Source: Halomonas litopenaei (GTDB lineage Bacteria > Pseudomonadota > Gammaproteobacteria > Pseudomonadales > Halomonadaceae). Taken from it: a DNA stretch of 64,000 nt. The notes beneath the pieces are model-generated. The model was not told the DNA's origin and made no database searches. It was given only the letters and a program-made list of their open reading frames with translations. Positions 48,872 to 59,592 of the stretch are shown piece after piece (positions within the stretch are counted from its first letter, which is position 1; every line of letters begins with the position of its first letter). Made by a program: the position numbers and the translations under genes. The DNA lies in contig NZ_JAEKJT010000003.1 in NCBI RefSeq assembly GCF_017303055.1, positions 372,001 to 436,000 of the forward strand, read 5' to 3'.

Positions 48872-50194
48872 CTATCCGAGGTACTTGATCATCACCCCAG
48901 CCGCCACCGCGGAACCAATGACACCCGCCACGTTTGGTCCCATGGCATGCATCAGCAGGAAGTTGTGAGGATTGGACTCGAGCCCGACCTTGTTGGACAC
49001 TCGCGCCGCCATGGGTACCGCCGACACGCCGGCAGAGCCGATCAACGGATTGATCGGGTGCTTGCTCACCAGGTTCATGAACTTCGCCATCAGCACCCCG
49101 CACGCCGTGCCAATGGCAAAGGCCACCATACCAAGACCGAGGATGCCCAAGGTTTCTACCGCCAGGAAACGGTCGGCCATCAGCTTGGAGCCCACCGACA
49201 GCCCCAGAAAGATGGTCACCGTGTTGATCAGCGCATTCTGTGCGGTATCCGACAGACGCTCGACGACGCCACATTCGCGCATCAGGTTGCCGAAGCAGAA
49301 CATGCCCAACAGGGGTGCAGCGTCGGGCAAGAACAGCACCACCAGAATCAACAGCGCCAGAGGAAACACGATCTTCTCGAGCTTCGACACCGGGCGCAGC
49401 TGGGTCATGGCGATGCTACGCTCCTTTTGCGTCGTCAACGCCTTCATGATCGGAGGCTGAATCAACGGCACCAGCGCCATGTAGGAATAGGACGCCACGG
49501 CGATGGCACCCAGCAGTTCCGGCGCCAGAATGCTCGACACGTAGATCGACGTCGGCCCATCGGCGCCGCCGATGATGCCGATCGCAGCGGCCTGATTGAG
49601 GCTGAAATCCATCCACCCCATCGCCGTCATCGCTACCGCCCCCAACAGGGTGGCAAAGATTCCGAACTGGGCCGCAGCACCGAGAAACAGGGTGCGAGGG
49701 TTGGCCAGGAGCGGGCCGAAATCGGTCATCGCCCCCACCCCCATGAAGATCACCAGAGGCGCAATACCTGAGGCAATCGCCACGTTGTAGAACTGGAACA
49801 ACATGCCGTGGGCATAGCCACCGTCCATGGCCACATCGTTGGCCGCGCGAATCAGCGCCGGGGACATGTCCCCGTGCAGCGCGTCAGACAGGGTGTGGCG
49901 CCAGATATCCAGCTCAGCACCGGTGGGCAAGCTGATCCCCAAGGCTTGAGCCATCTGCGCCAGCAGTTCAGGGCGACCCAGATGAGCGGCCTGCTCTGCC
50001 GCGGACAGCGCCAGACCCGCCTCGGGAATATTGGCGAGAATTCCACCAAAACCAATCGGGACCAGCAGCAGCGGCTCAAACTTCTTGGCGACGGCCAACC
50101 ACAGCAGCAGTAGACCCACCACCAGCATCACCGCCTGGCCGAGCGTCAGGTTATACAGGCCGGAGCCGTACCAGAGCGTCAGTATCTTCTCCAT
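48872..50194 (-). CDS. oadB: Oxaloacetate decarboxylase beta subunit, sodium pump
   Basis: A 440-residue polytopic membrane subunit that couples decarboxylation of carboxybiotin to Na+ export. The [20 protein letters not shown] motif (about residues 210-230) supplies the Na+-site Asp, and [20 protein letters not shown] near residue 390 is also invariant. It begins 9 bases after oadA. A region of about 55 extra residues (about 60-115, [13 protein letters not shown]...) is helical and hydrophilic, as in many Oad/Mad beta subunits. Confidence 0.95.
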   Translation of the reverse strand: MEKILTLWYGSGLYNLTLGQAVMLVVGLLLLWLAVAKKFEPLLLVPIGFGGILANIPEAGLALSAAEQAAHLGRPELLAQMAQALGISLPTGAELDIWRHTLSDALHGDMSPALIRAANDVAMDGGYAHGMLFQFYNVAIASGIAPLVIFMGVGAMTDFGPLLANPRTLFLGAAAQFGIFATLLGAVAMTAMGWMDFSLNQAAAIGIIGGADGPTSIYVSSILAPELLGAIAVASYSYMALVPLIQPPIMKALTTQKERSIAMTQLRPVSKLEKIVFPLALLILVVLFLPDAAPLLGMFCFGNLMRECGVVERLSDTAQNALINTVTIFLGLSVGSKLMADRFLAVETLGILGLGMVAFAIGTACGVLMAKFMNLVSKHPINPLIGSAGVSAVPMAARVSNKVGLESNPHNFLLMHAMGPNVAGVIGSAVAAGVMIKYLG

Positions 50195-50203
50195 GACCCG
50201 TCC

Positions 50204-52027
50204 TTAGAGCACTACCAGTACATCACCGACAGCGACGCTGTCACCCTCAGCCACCTTCACATCGGACACGGTTCCCGACGACGCAGCGCGTACCTCTGTT
50301 TCCATCTTCATCGCTTCAAGGATGATCACCACGTCGCCCTCCGCCACGCTATCACCGGGTTTGACGTTGACCTTGAAGATGTTGCCCGCCAGCGGCGCCT
50401 GCACCGTGGCTCCGGATGAGGCCTCGCCGCCAGCGGCGGGCGCCGGAGCTGGCGTAGCGGACGCTGCTGCAGGCTGAACCTGGGAAATATCTCCCCCTTC
50501 GGCAACCTCGACCACATAGGCGGTGCCATTGACGGTGACGGTGTAGGTGTCTGAACCACCGGACTGAGCCGCCGACTTGGCCGGAGCACTGGCCGCGGGC
50601 GCTGTTGCGGCCGGCGCCGTCTCGGCTTCGGGAGCAGGCTCAAAGGCGTCTGGGTTGTCCCGGTTTTTCAAGAACTTGAGACCGATCTGCGGGAACAGTG
50701 CATAGGTCAGCACATCATCGACCTGCTGCTCCCCGTCGGCCAGGCGAATGCCATCCTGCTTGGCCTTGGCAAGCAGCTCCTCGGTCAGGCGCGGCATCTC
50801 CGCCTCAAGGCGATCCGCCGGACGCTCGGTCATCGGCGAGGCACCCTCCAGCACACGCTGCTGCAGGTCTCGCTCGAAGGGCGCAGGCGCGGCACCGTAC
50901 TCCCCTTTCAGCAGTGCCTGCACCTCCTTGGAGATAGAGGCGTACCGCTCCCCCATCATTACGTTCATGACCGCCTGGGTGCCCACAATCTGTGAGGTAG
51001 GCGTCACCAGAGGAATGAAGCCCAGGTCTTCGCGCACCCGCGGAATCTCGTTCAGTACATCGTCGAGCCGGTCACCCGCACCCTGCTCTTTCAGCTGGCT
51101 CTCCATGTTGGTCAGCATGCCACCAGGCACCTGAGCCACCAGAATGCGTGAGTCAATGCCCTTGAGAGAACCTTCAAATGCGGCGTACTTCTTGCGCACT
51201 TCGCGGAAGTAGGCCGCAATGTCCTCGAGCGCTTCAAGATCAAGGCCGGTATCGCGGTCGGTTCCCTTGAGCATGGCCACCAAGGATTCAGTGGGGCTGT
51301 GACCGTAGGTCATGGACATGGAAGAAATGGCCGTATCGACGTTATCGACACCCGCCTCAGCCGCCTTCAGGGCCGTCGCCGACGATAGACCGGTCGTGGC
51401 GTGACAGTGCAGGTGAATGCGAATATCCAGCGCCGACTTGAGCTTGGTGACCAGCTCATAGGCATCGTAAGGCGTCAGCAAGCCCGCCATGTCCTTGATC
51501 GCCAGGGAGTCGGCCCCCATGTCAGCGATCGACTGCGCCAGCTCTACCCAGCTGTCCAGGGTGTGCACCGGACTCTTGGTATAGGAGATCGTGCCCTGGG
51601 CATGGCCGTCGTTGGCCTTCACCGCCTTGATCGCACGCTCGAGGTTGCGCGGATCATTCATGGCGTCGAAGACACGGAAAATGTCCACTCCATTGGTCTT
51701 GGCGCGCTCGACAAAGCGATCCACCACATCGTCGGCGTAATGACGATAGCCGAGCAGATTCTGCCCGCGCAGCAACATCTGCTGTGGAGTACGTGGCATG
51801 GCCTCCTTCAACGCCCGTATCCGCTCCCACGGATCCTCACCGAGATAGCGGATACAAGCGTCAAAGGTGGCCCCACCCCACGATTCCAGTGACCAGAAGC
51901 CGATGTTGTCGAGCTTCTCGGCGATGGGCAGCATGTCATCGATGCGCATACGGGTCGCAAACAGAGACTGGTGTGCGTCTCTCAACACGACATCGGTGAT
52001 GCCAAGTGGGCGTGCAGTGTCGCTCAT
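50204..52027 (-). CDS. oadA: Oxaloacetate decarboxylase alpha subunit (carboxyltransferase and biotin carrier)
   Basis: A 607-residue protein with three parts. The TIM-barrel carboxyltransferase starts [20 protein letters not shown] with the metal-site RD(A)H. A conserved association domain follows, then an Ala/Pro linker (about 470-530). The C-terminal biotinyl domain carries the biotin Lys in ILEAMKMET. It transfers CO2 from oxaloacetate to biotin. The ATG at 52027 has AAGGA 8 bases upstream; an in-frame start at 52063 adds 12 residues without support. Confidence 0.95.
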   Translation of the reverse strand: MSDTARPLGITDVVLRDAHQSLFATRMRIDDMLPIAEKLDNIGFWSLESWGGATFDACIRYLGEDPWERIRALKEAMPRTPQQMLLRGQNLLGYRHYADDVVDRFVERAKTNGVDIFRVFDAMNDPRNLERAIKAVKANDGHAQGTISYTKSPVHTLDSWVELAQSIADMGADSLAIKDMAGLLTPYDAYELVTKLKSALDIRIHLHCHATTGLSSATALKAAEAGVDNVDTAISSMSMTYGHSPTESLVAMLKGTDRDTGLDLEALEDIAAYFREVRKKYAAFEGSLKGIDSRILVAQVPGGMLTNMESQLKEQGAGDRLDDVLNEIPRVREDLGFIPLVTPTSQIVGTQAVMNVMMGERYASISKEVQALLKGEYGAAPAPFERDLQQRVLEGASPMTERPADRLEAEMPRLTEELLAKAKQDGIRLADGEQQVDDVLTYALFPQIGLKFLKNRDNPDAFEPAPEAETAPAATAPAASAPAKSAAQSGGSDTYTVTVNGTAYVVEVAEGGDISQVQPAAASATPAPAPAAGGEASSGATVQAPLAGNIFKVNVKPGDSVAEGDVVIILEAMKMETEVRAASSGTVSDVKVAEGDSVAVGDVLVVL

Positions 52028-52155
52028 GGTCGAGTCCTTATCATTATGGCTTGTCGATACCAAGCGCTTTCGTCGAAAATCACGGCCGCCGGCACTGTGC
52101 GAGGGAGCTCATCAACAACGTGGTTTGACGAGCCCACTGACAGCGCCTGGCAGAC

Positions 52156-52398
52156 TCATCGCTTTTGGCGGTGACGGTGAACAGCAGCAGCGATTACCGC
52201 CATCAGGGTGTCGTCCTGCGTCGGCGCCGCTCTTGAGCGGGGAGCGGAAGCCTCGGCTACCGGCTCCGGGAAGAAGCGCCCGATGACACGCGACATCAGT
52301 GTCGTCGTGACCACCAGAACCGTAAGAAAAACAAAAACGAAGCCCATCCCAAGGGCCATGAGGGACAAACCCTCGCTAACAAGCTGTGATTCGTTCAT
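52156..52398 (-). CDS. oadG: Oxaloacetate decarboxylase gamma subunit
   Basis: An 80-residue single-TM protein (about residues 12-35, LMALGMGFVFVFLTVLVVTT) with a hydrophilic tail ending AVIAAAVHRHRQKR. In OadG the C-terminal His-rich tail binds Zn2+ and the TM contacts OadB. GGAGG precedes the ATG. First gene of oadGAB; 128 bases separate it from oadA. The set gives Na+ pumping driven by oxaloacetate decarboxylation, a natural partner for citrate or other carboxylate uptake by Tct. Confidence 0.9.
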   Translation of the reverse strand: MNESQLVSEGLSLMALGMGFVFVFLTVLVVTTTLMSRVIGRFFPEPVAEASAPRSRAAPTQDDTLMAVIAAAVHRHRQKR

Positions 52399-52555
52399 GC
52401 GGGATCCTCCGCTTTACGACGACTAAGTTGCCTTGATCTTTCTAGATCATTCGGCTTGCGCATATTTTTTGTTGCTATACCCTGCCACACCCCCGGCGTA
52501 TAGCCATGGTCTAAAGGTAGCAGTTTTGGTTGTTAATTTACTACATAGACATAGG

Positions 52556-53584
52556 TTGGACGAAGGTCGCATAGGGCTGGCGCCCATGGAGGGCGTCATT
52601 GATGCCAACACCCGCGACCTGCTGACCCGACAGCAGGGCTTCGACTGGACGGTCACCGAGTTTGTCCGCGTCGTTGACGCACGCCTGCCGCCCCGAGTGT
52701 TCTACAAGCACTGCCCTGAACTGGCGACGCAAGGCGTCACGACGCCGTCACGCATCCCGGTACACCTGCAATTGCTCGGCTCAGACCCGGACGCCCTGGC
52801 AGCCAACGCGCGACAAGCGCTGCGCCTGGGCGCCATCAGCCTGGACCTCAACTTTGGCTGCCCGGCCAAGCTGGTCAACCGTCACGACGGCGGCGCGTCG
52901 CTGATGCGCGACCCTCACCGACTGGCCGCTGCTGTCGCCGCAGTGCATCAGGCCGTCGGCGAGGACATCCCGGTGACCGCCAAGATCCGGCTCGGATTCT
53001 CCCACCGCCGCCTGGCCCTGGACTGCGCCCTGGCAGCGGAAGCCGCCGGCGCCAGACAGCTGGTCGTCCATGCGAGAACCCGCGACGAAGGCTATCGCCC
53101 CCCGGCCCACTGGGAGTGGATCGGCAAGATCCGCCAACGCCTGCGCATCCCGGTCGTGGCCAACGGCGACATCTTCACCCTCGAAGACTACTGGAAGGCA
53201 CGCACCCTGTCGGACTGCACCGACGTCATGCTGGGCCGCGGCGCCCTCGCAGACCCCCTCCTCGCCCCGCGCCTGAAACATTGGCAGCTCACCGGCGAAC
53301 GCCTTCCAGCCACGACCTGGGCACAGCGCGCACAAGTGCTCATGGAATATGCTGCAATGCAGCGTAGCATACTCCCGGCGAAAGTGGTGGTATCACTACT
53401 AAAGCAGTGGATGAACCACATGAGAGCACGTGACGAGGAGTCCGCAGCCCGCTTCAAGGCCTTGAGACGCATCACCGATCTCGATGACTTTATCGCCGGA
53501 CTCTCCGCTGACACCCCCGAATCCGGCTCACCTGCCCGCCACAGGGCACTAAACGCCAGACCCCAGGCGATAGCCGCAGACTGA
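52556..53584 (+). CDS. dusC: tRNA-dihydrouridine(16) synthase DusC
   Basis: A 342-residue flavin enzyme reducing U16 of tRNA. Motifs are GLAPMEGVIDANTRDLL at the start, TEFVRVVDARLPP, and the catalytic LNFGCPAKLVNRHDGGA with its Cys. Homologues begin 3-5 residues before LAPMEG, but the only codons there are ATA (52571) and CTG (52577). The nearest usual start is TTG at 52556; a TTG at 52526 with AAAGGT upstream is another choice. The tail after residue 320 is longer than usual. Confidence 0.9.
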   Translation: MDEGRIGLAPMEGVIDANTRDLLTRQQGFDWTVTEFVRVVDARLPPRVFYKHCPELATQGVTTPSRIPVHLQLLGSDPDALAANARQALRLGAISLDLNFGCPAKLVNRHDGGASLMRDPHRLAAAVAAVHQAVGEDIPVTAKIRLGFSHRRLALDCALAAEAAGARQLVVHARTRDEGYRPPAHWEWIGKIRQRLRIPVVANGDIFTLEDYWKARTLSDCTDVMLGRGALADPLLAPRLKHWQLTGERLPATTWAQRAQVLMEYAAMQRSILPAKVVVSLLKQWMNHMRARDEESAARFKALRRITDLDDFIAGLSADTPESGSPARHRALNARPQAIAAD

Positions 53585-53604
53585 CACCCGTTTGTGCCGA
53601 GCAT

Positions 53605-53635
53605 AAAAAAAGGCGTCCATCGAGAGATGGACGCC
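53605..53635 (-). terminator. Intrinsic terminator, distal, after the tRNA cluster
   Basis: Stem GGCGTCCATC / GATGGACGCC (53612-53621 and 53626-53635) has a 4-base loop, followed on the minus strand by seven T (53605-53611). It lies opposite the dusC 3' end and can end read-through from the tRNA cluster. Confidence 0.85.
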
Positions 53636-53796
53636 CAAACGATCGCGACCGGGCGGCGAGCCCGCAAGCCGGTCAGCATGAAAAAACGCGAGAGTAGACC
53701 GCTGCCACTAGCTCCTGAGGCGAGTGCACGTCACCGTCGACCGACAAGCGCTCAACAGGACACTCAAGCAGAACCGTCGCAGCACGGTAACAAACA

Positions 53797-53824
53797 GAAA
53801 ACCCGCCCTCCGGAGAGAGCGGGT
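53797..53824 (-). terminator. Terminator immediately after the last tRNA-Arg
   Basis: On the minus strand ACCCGC and GCGGGT flank an inner TCC-GGA stem and are followed by TTTT. It begins 8 bases after the CCA end of the tRNA at 53832. Confidence 0.7.
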
Positions 53825-53831
53825 GAAATTC

Positions 53832-53908
53832 TGGCGCGCCCGGGAGGATTCGAACCTCCGACCACCTGATTCGTAGTCAGGTACTCTATCCAGCTGAGCT
53901 ACGGGCGC
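53832..53908 (-). tRNA. tRNA-Arg (anticodon ACG), copy 2
   Basis: A 77-base cloverleaf with acceptor GCGCCCG / CGGGCGC, anticodon stem-loop CCTGA-CTACGAA-TCAGG (anticodon ACG, presumably read as ICG) and T loop GTTCGAATC. The 3' CCA is encoded. It is identical to the copy at 54004-54080, 95 bases away. Confidence 0.97.
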
Positions 53909-54003
53909 GTGAGCAATACATCGTATTGCAGGTGACATGTGCTCATTCTTTCCTGCAGCGCTTGGCGACATCAGGACAGCACAAACCACGATGTGCAAGT
54001 GTA

Positions 54004-54080
54004 TGGCGCGCCCGGGAGGATTCGAACCTCCGACCACCTGATTCGTAGTCAGGTACTCTATCCAGCTGAGCTACGGGCGC
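54004..54080 (-). tRNA. tRNA-Arg (anticodon ACG), copy 1
   Basis: Same 77-base sequence as the downstream copy, with CCA encoded. Two copies after csrA and tRNA-Ser match the csrA-serV-argV arrangement of E. coli. A shared transcript ending at the two terminators below is likely. Confidence 0.97.
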
Positions 54081-54172
54081 GTTTCACACTTACGATAACA
54101 AGACGACAGATACGCCTTCTTGTCAGTACCCATGAAGACCTTTGACTGCCGCTACTCGCTTCACGACAGGCA

Positions 54173-54267
<95 letters not shown>

Positions 54268-54352
54268 CTCATCGGCACGGTGCGTATCCTACCGAGACTT
54301 AAGGCCTTTGTCCAGCCCGTGACAAAAAAAGTTGCGCAAGGTCTCTGCGCTG

Positions 54353-54547
54353 TCACTCGTCATCAACGCTACCGTCATCCGCTTTCTCACGCTGAATGCG
54401 CTGATAGATCTCTTCGCGGTGTACAGCAACGTCCTTCGGCGCATTGACGCCGATACGCACCTGGTTTCCCTTCACTCCTAGAACCGTAACGGTGATATCG
54501 TCACCGATCATCAGAGTTTCGCCGACGCGGCGTGTCAGGATAAGCAT
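54353..54547 (-). CDS. csrA: Carbon storage regulator CsrA
   Basis: A 64-residue RNA-binding dimer that represses or stabilises mRNAs by binding GGA in hairpin loops. The sequence [20 protein letters not shown] and the [22 protein letters not shown] segment contain the RNA-contact residues Arg7 and Arg44 region. The tail DDGSVDDE is acidic. It lies between lysC and tRNA-Ser. Candidate CsrA-site-like AGGA loops occur in the putative small RNA at 18790-19229. Confidence 0.97.
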   Translation of the reverse strand: MLILTRRVGETLMIGDDITVTVLGVKGNQVRIGVNAPKDVAVHREEIYQRIQREKADDGSVDDE

Positions 54548-54661
54548 GACTGATCTCCTTCTCAGACTTGTTACGTGAGCCGCTACGCCGTCCCGTCTCC
54601 GAACGACGTGCCCTCTTTCTTGGTGGCGAGCACTAGCGACTCATGACACCTGATTGTGCCG

Positions 54662-54709
54662 TTTAAGGGAAGCCCCCTACCGCCGTAGCGGTACCGGGGA
54701 CTCCTTAAA
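54662..54709. repeat. 48-base imperfect palindrome between lysC and csrA
   Basis: TTTAAGG and CCTTAAA form the outer arms, and TACCGC / GCGGTA the inner stem with a GTA-centred loop; CCCC pairs with GGGG between them. There is no T run on either strand, so it may be a processing or protective hairpin, or an operator, rather than a simple terminator of lysC. Confidence 0.6.
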
Positions 54710-54739
54710 GCGTAGATGGTGTGCGCCGCGTCGAGGAAT

Positions 54740-55990
54740 TTATTCGCTCTCGATGTCTGCCTTATCGAGACCAAAAGCCTTGTGCAGGGCGCGCACCGCT
54801 AGCTCCATCTGCTTCTCGTCAATCACCACGGAAATCTTGATTTCCGAGGTGGACACCATGCGGATGTTGATATTTTCCTCGGCCAGCACGCGGAACATCT
54901 TCGAAGCGACCCCCGCGTGAGAGCGCATACCGACACCCACCAGTGACACCTTGGCGATGTTATCGTCTCCACGCAACTCACCGCCGCCCAGATCAGGGAT
55001 AACCTGCTGCTCGAGGATGCGCATGGTCTGCTTGTAATCACCCTTGGCGACCGTAAAGGTGAAGTCAGTGTAGTCACCCGCCGGCGCAACGTTCTGCACG
55101 ATCATGTCGATTTCAATGTTGGCATCGGCAATCGGACCCAGGATGCGCGAGGCCACGCCCGGCACGTCAGGAGTGTGAAGCAGGGTCAGCTTGGCTTCAT
55201 TGGCGGTGAAGGCGATACCGGAAATCAGCGGTTCTTCCATGGAATCCTCGTCTTGGTCAGAGTCTGCAACGATCAGGGTGCCGGGGCCGTCTTCAAAGCT
55301 AGACAGCACACGCAGCGGGACATTGTACTTACCGGCGAATTCGACAGCGCGAATCTGCAGCACCTTGGAACCGAGACTGGCGAGCTCCAGCATCTCTTCC
55401 ACGGTGATCTCATCCAGGCGCTGGGCCTTGCTGCAGACGCGGGGATCGGTGGTATAGACACCGTCTACATCGGTATAGATCTGGCACTCATCAGCCTTGA
55501 GCGCGGCCGCCAGCGCCACACCGGTGGTATCTGAACCACCACGACCGAGGGTCGTGATATTGCCTTCCGCATCGACGCCCTGGAAGCCGGCAACGACTAC
55601 CACCTGCCCGGCATCCAGATCCTCGCGCATCTCATCTGTCTCGATACGCTGGATACGCGCCTTGGTGTGAGCGCTGTCGGTCATGATGCCAACCTGCGAG
55701 CCGGTGTAGGACGTCGCGGGCACTTCCAGCTTGTGTAGCGCCATGGCCAGCAGGGAAATGGTCACCTGCTCACCGGTGGACACCAGCATGTCCATCTCGC
55801 GGGGGGTAGGCTCGTCGTTGATCTCGTTGGCCAGACCGATCAGGCGATTGGTCTCGCCACTCATGGCAGATACCACCACCACGACCTGATGGCCCTGGTC
55901 TCTAAAGCCCTTGACCTTCTCGGCGACCGCCTTGATCCGCTCCACCGAGCCGACCGACGTCCCACCAAACTTCTGTACGTATAGTGCCAT
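54740..55990 (-). CDS. lysC: Aspartate kinase
   Basis: A 416-residue enzyme that makes aspartyl phosphate for lysine, methionine and threonine; the product also feeds ectoine synthesis in halophiles. The N-terminal kinase domain has [11 protein letters not shown] (residues 5-15). Two ACT domains occupy about 265-410, including [15 protein letters not shown], the typical regulatory site. Length fits the class found in pseudomonads. No lysine riboswitch is possible in the 129-base upstream gap, most of which is the alaS terminator. Confidence 0.96.
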   Translation of the reverse strand: MALYVQKFGGTSVGSVERIKAVAEKVKGFRDQGHQVVVVVSAMSGETNRLIGLANEINDEPTPREMDMLVSTGEQVTISLLAMALHKLEVPATSYTGSQVGIMTDSAHTKARIQRIETDEMREDLDAGQVVVVAGFQGVDAEGNITTLGRGGSDTTGVALAAALKADECQIYTDVDGVYTTDPRVCSKAQRLDEITVEEMLELASLGSKVLQIRAVEFAGKYNVPLRVLSSFEDGPGTLIVADSDQDEDSMEEPLISGIAFTANEAKLTLLHTPDVPGVASRILGPIADANIEIDMIVQNVAPAGDYTDFTFTVAKGDYKQTMRILEQQVIPDLGGGELRGDDNIAKVSLVGVGMRSHAGVASKMFRVLAEENINIRMVSTSEIKISVVIDEKQMELAVRALHKAFGLDKADIESE

Positions 55991-56075
55991 ATGCCGTCAT
56001 CCTCGCTCGTTGGATTCCAATGAATGAAACTGTTGTCTCTGCGAAGCTGTATCTGCACAGCGCTGTGTCAGACAG

Positions 56076-56111
56076 AAAAAAGGGCCGTGGACTCTCTCGA
56101 GTCCACGACCC
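56076..56111 (-). terminator. Intrinsic terminator of alaS
   Basis: Stem GTGGACTC / GAGTCCAC with a TCTC loop is extended by outer GGG / CCC pairs and followed by six T on the minus strand. It begins 9 bases after the alaS stop. Confidence 0.85.
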
Positions 56112-56119
56112 CGCAGGGG

Positions 56120-58726
56120 CTACAACCTGGCATCGAGCCAGGCGGGCACACTCTCCAGTGCGCCAGGAAGCGCCTGAACGTCACTCCCCCCTGCTTGTGC
56201 CATATCCGCGCGGCCACCGCCCTTGCCACCGACCTGACTGGCGACATGATTGACGAGCTCGCCAGCCTTGACCTTGGCGGTCAGATCATCGGTGACACCG
56301 GCAATCAAGCTGACCTTGCCAGTGGCCTCATCCGCCACACCGAGCACCACGATGCCTGAGGACAGCTTGTTCTTGAGCTGATCCAGCATGCCGCGGAGTT
56401 CCTTGCCTGACACGCCCTCCAGGCGGGTGGACAGGACCTTGACGCCCTTGACCTCGACCACCTTGGCCAGCATGTCGCTGCCTGCCGCGCTGGCCAGCTT
56501 GGCCTTGAGCCGCTCCAGCTCCTTCTCGAGGCCGCGATTACGCTCCACCAAGCTCTCGACCCGCTCCTCCAGCTGTTCAGGCTTGGCCTTGAGGCGCTCG
56601 GCCACCCGCGACAGGCGCGCCTCCTGCTCGGCGAAGTGGGCCAGCGCCCCCTCTCCCGTGATCGCTTCAATACGACGCACGCCAGAGGCAATGCCGCTTT
56701 CCGCGACGATATGGCAGCAGCCGATATCGCCACTACGTGCCACGTGGGTGCCGCCGCACAGCTCTATCGAGAAATCGTCGGCACCGATGGTCAGGACGCG
56801 GACGCTGTCGGCGTACTTGGCTTCGAACAGCGCCGCGGCCCCCTTCTCCTTCGCCTCATCGAGGGTCATGGTCTCGACGCGGGTCGGAGCATTGGCCAGC
56901 ACCTGCTCGTTGACCAGGCGCTCCACTTCCTTGAGCTGCTCGGCGGTCATCGCTTCAAAGTGGCTGAAGTCGAAGCGCAGGCGCTCGGGCGTCACCAGCG
57001 AGCCCTTCTGCTGAACGTGCTCGCCCAACACCAGGCGCAGCGCCTTGTGCAGCAGGTGTGTGGCCGAGTGGTTACGCACGGTAGCGGCACGCAGGCTGGA
57101 ATCCACCTGCGGCGTGACGTCTGCGCCCACGACCAGCTCACCCTCCAGCAGCATCCCCTGATGCAAGTGGTGGCCGGACTGCTTCTGGGTATCCTTGACC
57201 AGGAAACGTCCCGAACCAAAGGACAGATAGCCGGTATCCCCTACCTGCCCGCCGGATTCTCCGTAGAACGGGGTACGATCCAGCACCACCACGCCGGACT
57301 GCTCCTGGGTCAGCCGCTCCAGAGCATTGCCTTCGCTGTCATAAAGCCCGACCACGCGCGCCTGGTCGTCGAGGCGGTCATAACCGGTGAATTCGGTCTC
57401 GCCATCCAGCTCGATAGTGGCGCTGTAGTCGGCTCCAAACTGGCTGGCGGCACGGGCACGCTCGCGCTGGGCCTCCAGCTCACGGTTGAAGCCCTCTTCA
57501 TCGAGCGTCACGCCACGCTCGCGACACACGTCTGCCGTCAGGTCGTAGGGGAAACCGTAGGTATCGTAAAGCTTGAACACGGTCTCACCGGCCAGGGTAT
57601 CCCCATCCAGTTGCGACAGTGCCTGCTCGAGCAGCCCCATCCCGTGGTCCAGGGTGCGCGCAAACTGCTCTTCTTCCTTGAGCAGCACGCGCTCGATCTG
57701 ATCGCGGGCCTTGCGCAGCTCGGGATAGGCCTCGCCCATCTCGCTGTCGAGGGCCGCCACCAGCTGGTGGAAGAATGCATCCTGAGCGCCGAGCTTGTGC
57801 CCGTGGCGGATGGCACGACGAATGATCCGGCGCAGGACGTAGCCGCGCCCCTCGTTGGAAGGCAGCACGCCATCAGTGATCAGGAATGCGCAGGAGCGGA
57901 TGTGATCGGCGATCACCCGCAGCGACGGGGACGCCAGATCGTCGGTACCGGTAGCCTCTGCAGCGGCCTTGAGCAGATTCTGGAACAGGTCGATCTCGTA
58001 GTTGGAGTGCACGCCCTGCATGACCGCGGCGATCCGCTCGAGGCCCATGCCGGTGTCGATGGACGGCTTGGGCAGCGGGGTCATTTCACCGCTGGCGTCA
58101 CGATCGAACTGCATGAACACCAGGTTCCAGATCTCGATGTAACGGTCGCCATCCTCTTCCGGACTGCCGGGAGGACCACCCCACACCTCAGGGCCATGGT
58201 CGTAGAAAATCTCAGAGCTGGGCCCGCAGGGACCGGTGTCGCCCATCTGCCAGAAGTTGTCTTCATCCAGCTTGGAGAAGCGCTCGGGATCAATCCCGAT
58301 CTCGTCCTTCCAGATGCGCTCGGCCTCATCATCACTGATGTGCACCGTGACCCACAGCTTTTCCTTCGGCAGCCCCAGCACGTCGGTCAGAAAGGTCCAG
58401 GCAAAGCCGATGGCGTCACGCTTGAAGTAATCGCCAAAACTGAAGTTGCCCAGCATCTCGAAAAAGGTGTGATGGCGAGCGGTGTAGCCGACATTGTCCA
58501 GGTCATTGTGCTTGCCTCCAGCACGCACACAGCGCTGGGAGGATGTGGCCCTGACATAGTCGCGGGGATCACGCCCCAGGAACACATCCTTGAACGGCAC
58601 CATGCCGGCATTGGTGAACAGCAGGGTCGGGTCGTTGCCCGGCACCAGGGAGCTGGACGGCACGCGAGTGTGACCGTGCTCCTCGAAGAACCTCAGGAAG
58701 GCCTGTCTGATATCTGCGCTTTTCAT
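56120..58726 (-). CDS. alaS: Alanyl-tRNA synthetase
   Basis: An 868-residue class II synthetase. The start [19 protein letters not shown] is characteristic, and motif 2/3 sequences follow ([20 protein letters not shown]). The editing domain has [12 protein letters not shown] and [13 protein letters not shown] with the zinc-binding His and Cys. A C-Ala coiled-coil domain ends the protein ([12 protein letters not shown]). The ATG at 58726 replaces a longer frame starting at 58828 that crosses the promoter. A minus-strand TATAAT at 58837-58842 may be its -10 box. Confidence 0.97.
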   Translation of the reverse strand: MKSADIRQAFLRFFEEHGHTRVPSSSLVPGNDPTLLFTNAGMVPFKDVFLGRDPRDYVRATSSQRCVRAGGKHNDLDNVGYTARHHTFFEMLGNFSFGDYFKRDAIGFAWTFLTDVLGLPKEKLWVTVHISDDEAERIWKDEIGIDPERFSKLDEDNFWQMGDTGPCGPSSEIFYDHGPEVWGGPPGSPEEDGDRYIEIWNLVFMQFDRDASGEMTPLPKPSIDTGMGLERIAAVMQGVHSNYEIDLFQNLLKAAAEATGTDDLASPSLRVIADHIRSCAFLITDGVLPSNEGRGYVLRRIIRRAIRHGHKLGAQDAFFHQLVAALDSEMGEAYPELRKARDQIERVLLKEEEQFARTLDHGMGLLEQALSQLDGDTLAGETVFKLYDTYGFPYDLTADVCRERGVTLDEEGFNRELEAQRERARAASQFGADYSATIELDGETEFTGYDRLDDQARVVGLYDSEGNALERLTQEQSGVVVLDRTPFYGESGGQVGDTGYLSFGSGRFLVKDTQKQSGHHLHQGMLLEGELVVGADVTPQVDSSLRAATVRNHSATHLLHKALRLVLGEHVQQKGSLVTPERLRFDFSHFEAMTAEQLKEVERLVNEQVLANAPTRVETMTLDEAKEKGAAALFEAKYADSVRVLTIGADDFSIELCGGTHVARSGDIGCCHIVAESGIASGVRRIEAITGEGALAHFAEQEARLSRVAERLKAKPEQLEERVESLVERNRGLEKELERLKAKLASAAGSDMLAKVVEVKGVKVLSTRLEGVSGKELRGMLDQLKNKLSSGIVVLGVADEATGKVSLIAGVTDDLTAKVKAGELVNHVASQVGGKGGGRADMAQAGGSDVQALPGALESVPAWLDARL

Positions 58727-58836
58727 GAAATACCCGTGACGATGAGCGATAGAGCGCGTCGAGCCGGCCAGCTGGCGTGGCACGCCGGCAGCTACCGGGC
58801 ATGACACCACACCCCGGAGCCGTCGCAAAAGAGGAC

Positions 58837-58842
58837 ATTATA
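58837..58842 (-). promoter_or_regulatory. Candidate -10 box for alaS
   Basis: TATAAT on the minus strand, 111 bases upstream of the alaS ATG. A TTGACA lies only 7 bases further upstream, too close to serve as its -35. The remaining recX-alaS gap shows no gene. Confidence 0.35.
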
Positions 58843-58943
58843 GCGTAGTTGTCAAGCGACTAAAGTGGGTCACGTAAAACACCTGCACACGAGCCCTGGG
58901 ATGGGCGGACAACCACACCGCTTTATATGAGCCTTCAACGATA

Positions 58944-59423
58944 CTAGGTATCTGCCTCAGACATGGCGCGCAGTGCCTCGCGGACGTGATCAAAATCAAA
59001 CCCTCGCCCGGCCAGGAAGCGCTCTCGCCTTGCCCGCTCTTTCGGGTCGCCTGCAGGCCCTCTGCCGAATCGACGCTGGAGGGCCTCGGTCGCCAGTTGA
59101 TACCAGTCCACCGACTCCTCCTGCTCTATCTCTCTCAGGGCGTCTCTGGCCAACTCCCGGTCGACCCCACGCTGCCCCAACTCCGCCAGCATCTTGACCG
59201 GCCCCTGCCCGCGCAGCACTCGTCCACGCAGAAAGCTCTCGGCGAAGCGACGATCACTCTGCAGGCCCTGCTCGGCCAGTTCGTCCAGCAGCGCTTCGAC
59301 CTCATCATGCTCGTGCCCTCGGCTCAGCAACCGTGTCGTCAGCTCTTGACGACCATATTCACGCCGGGCGAGCAGTTCGACCGCCTGCTCCCGTGGCGAC
59401 ATCTCCGTTCTCGCCTTGCGCAT
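58944..59423 (-). CDS. recX: Regulatory protein RecX
   Basis: A 159-residue helical-repeat protein that limits RecA filament growth. Recognisable segments are ELLARREYGRQELTTRLLSRGH, LDELAEQGLQSDRRFAESFLRGR and the conserved GRGPAGDPKERARRERFLAGRGF. The ATG at 59423 has GGGAGG 5-6 bases upstream, while an in-frame ATG at 59465 does not. It lies downstream of recA beyond the recA terminator. Confidence 0.93.
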   Translation of the reverse strand: MRKARTEMSPREQAVELLARREYGRQELTTRLLSRGHEHDEVEALLDELAEQGLQSDRRFAESFLRGRVLRGQGPVKMLAELGQRGVDRELARDALREIEQEESVDWYQLATEALQRRFGRGPAGDPKERARRERFLAGRGFDFDHVREALRAMSEADT

Positions 59424-59512
59424 GCAAGCCTCCCGTCTGTGCACTGCATGACCACCAGCATTCATGCTCGGCGTGGTACGGCGCGCGCCCCACCCACCTG
59501 GTGAACGTCAAA

Positions 59513-59539
59513 ACGCAACGGGCCCCTAGCAGGGGCCCG
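59513..59539 (-). terminator. Terminator between recA and recX
   Basis: An 8-base stem GGGCCCCT / AGGGGCCC (59520-59527 and 59531-59538) has an AGC loop and a minus-strand tail TTGCGTTTTG. It would let only part of transcription reach recX, as in E. coli. Confidence 0.7.
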
Positions 59540-59592
59540 AATGGCGATGGAGGCCGGCGTTGCCTACCCCCATCCAGTACCGCAGCAGCGAA

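Noticed and set aside
53605..53635. Terminator assigned to dusC on the plus strand
   Set aside because: The T run is on the minus strand only, so it fits the tRNA cluster better.
56636..58804. Long open frame (722 codons) antisense to alaS
   Set aside because: alaS is unmistakable on the other strand. The frame has no family motifs and arises from GC-rich codon bias. The same reasoning applies to long antisense frames opposite the GMC flavoprotein (9823-11280), pit (20883-22295), ligA (30933-32426) and ccmF (41740-43080).
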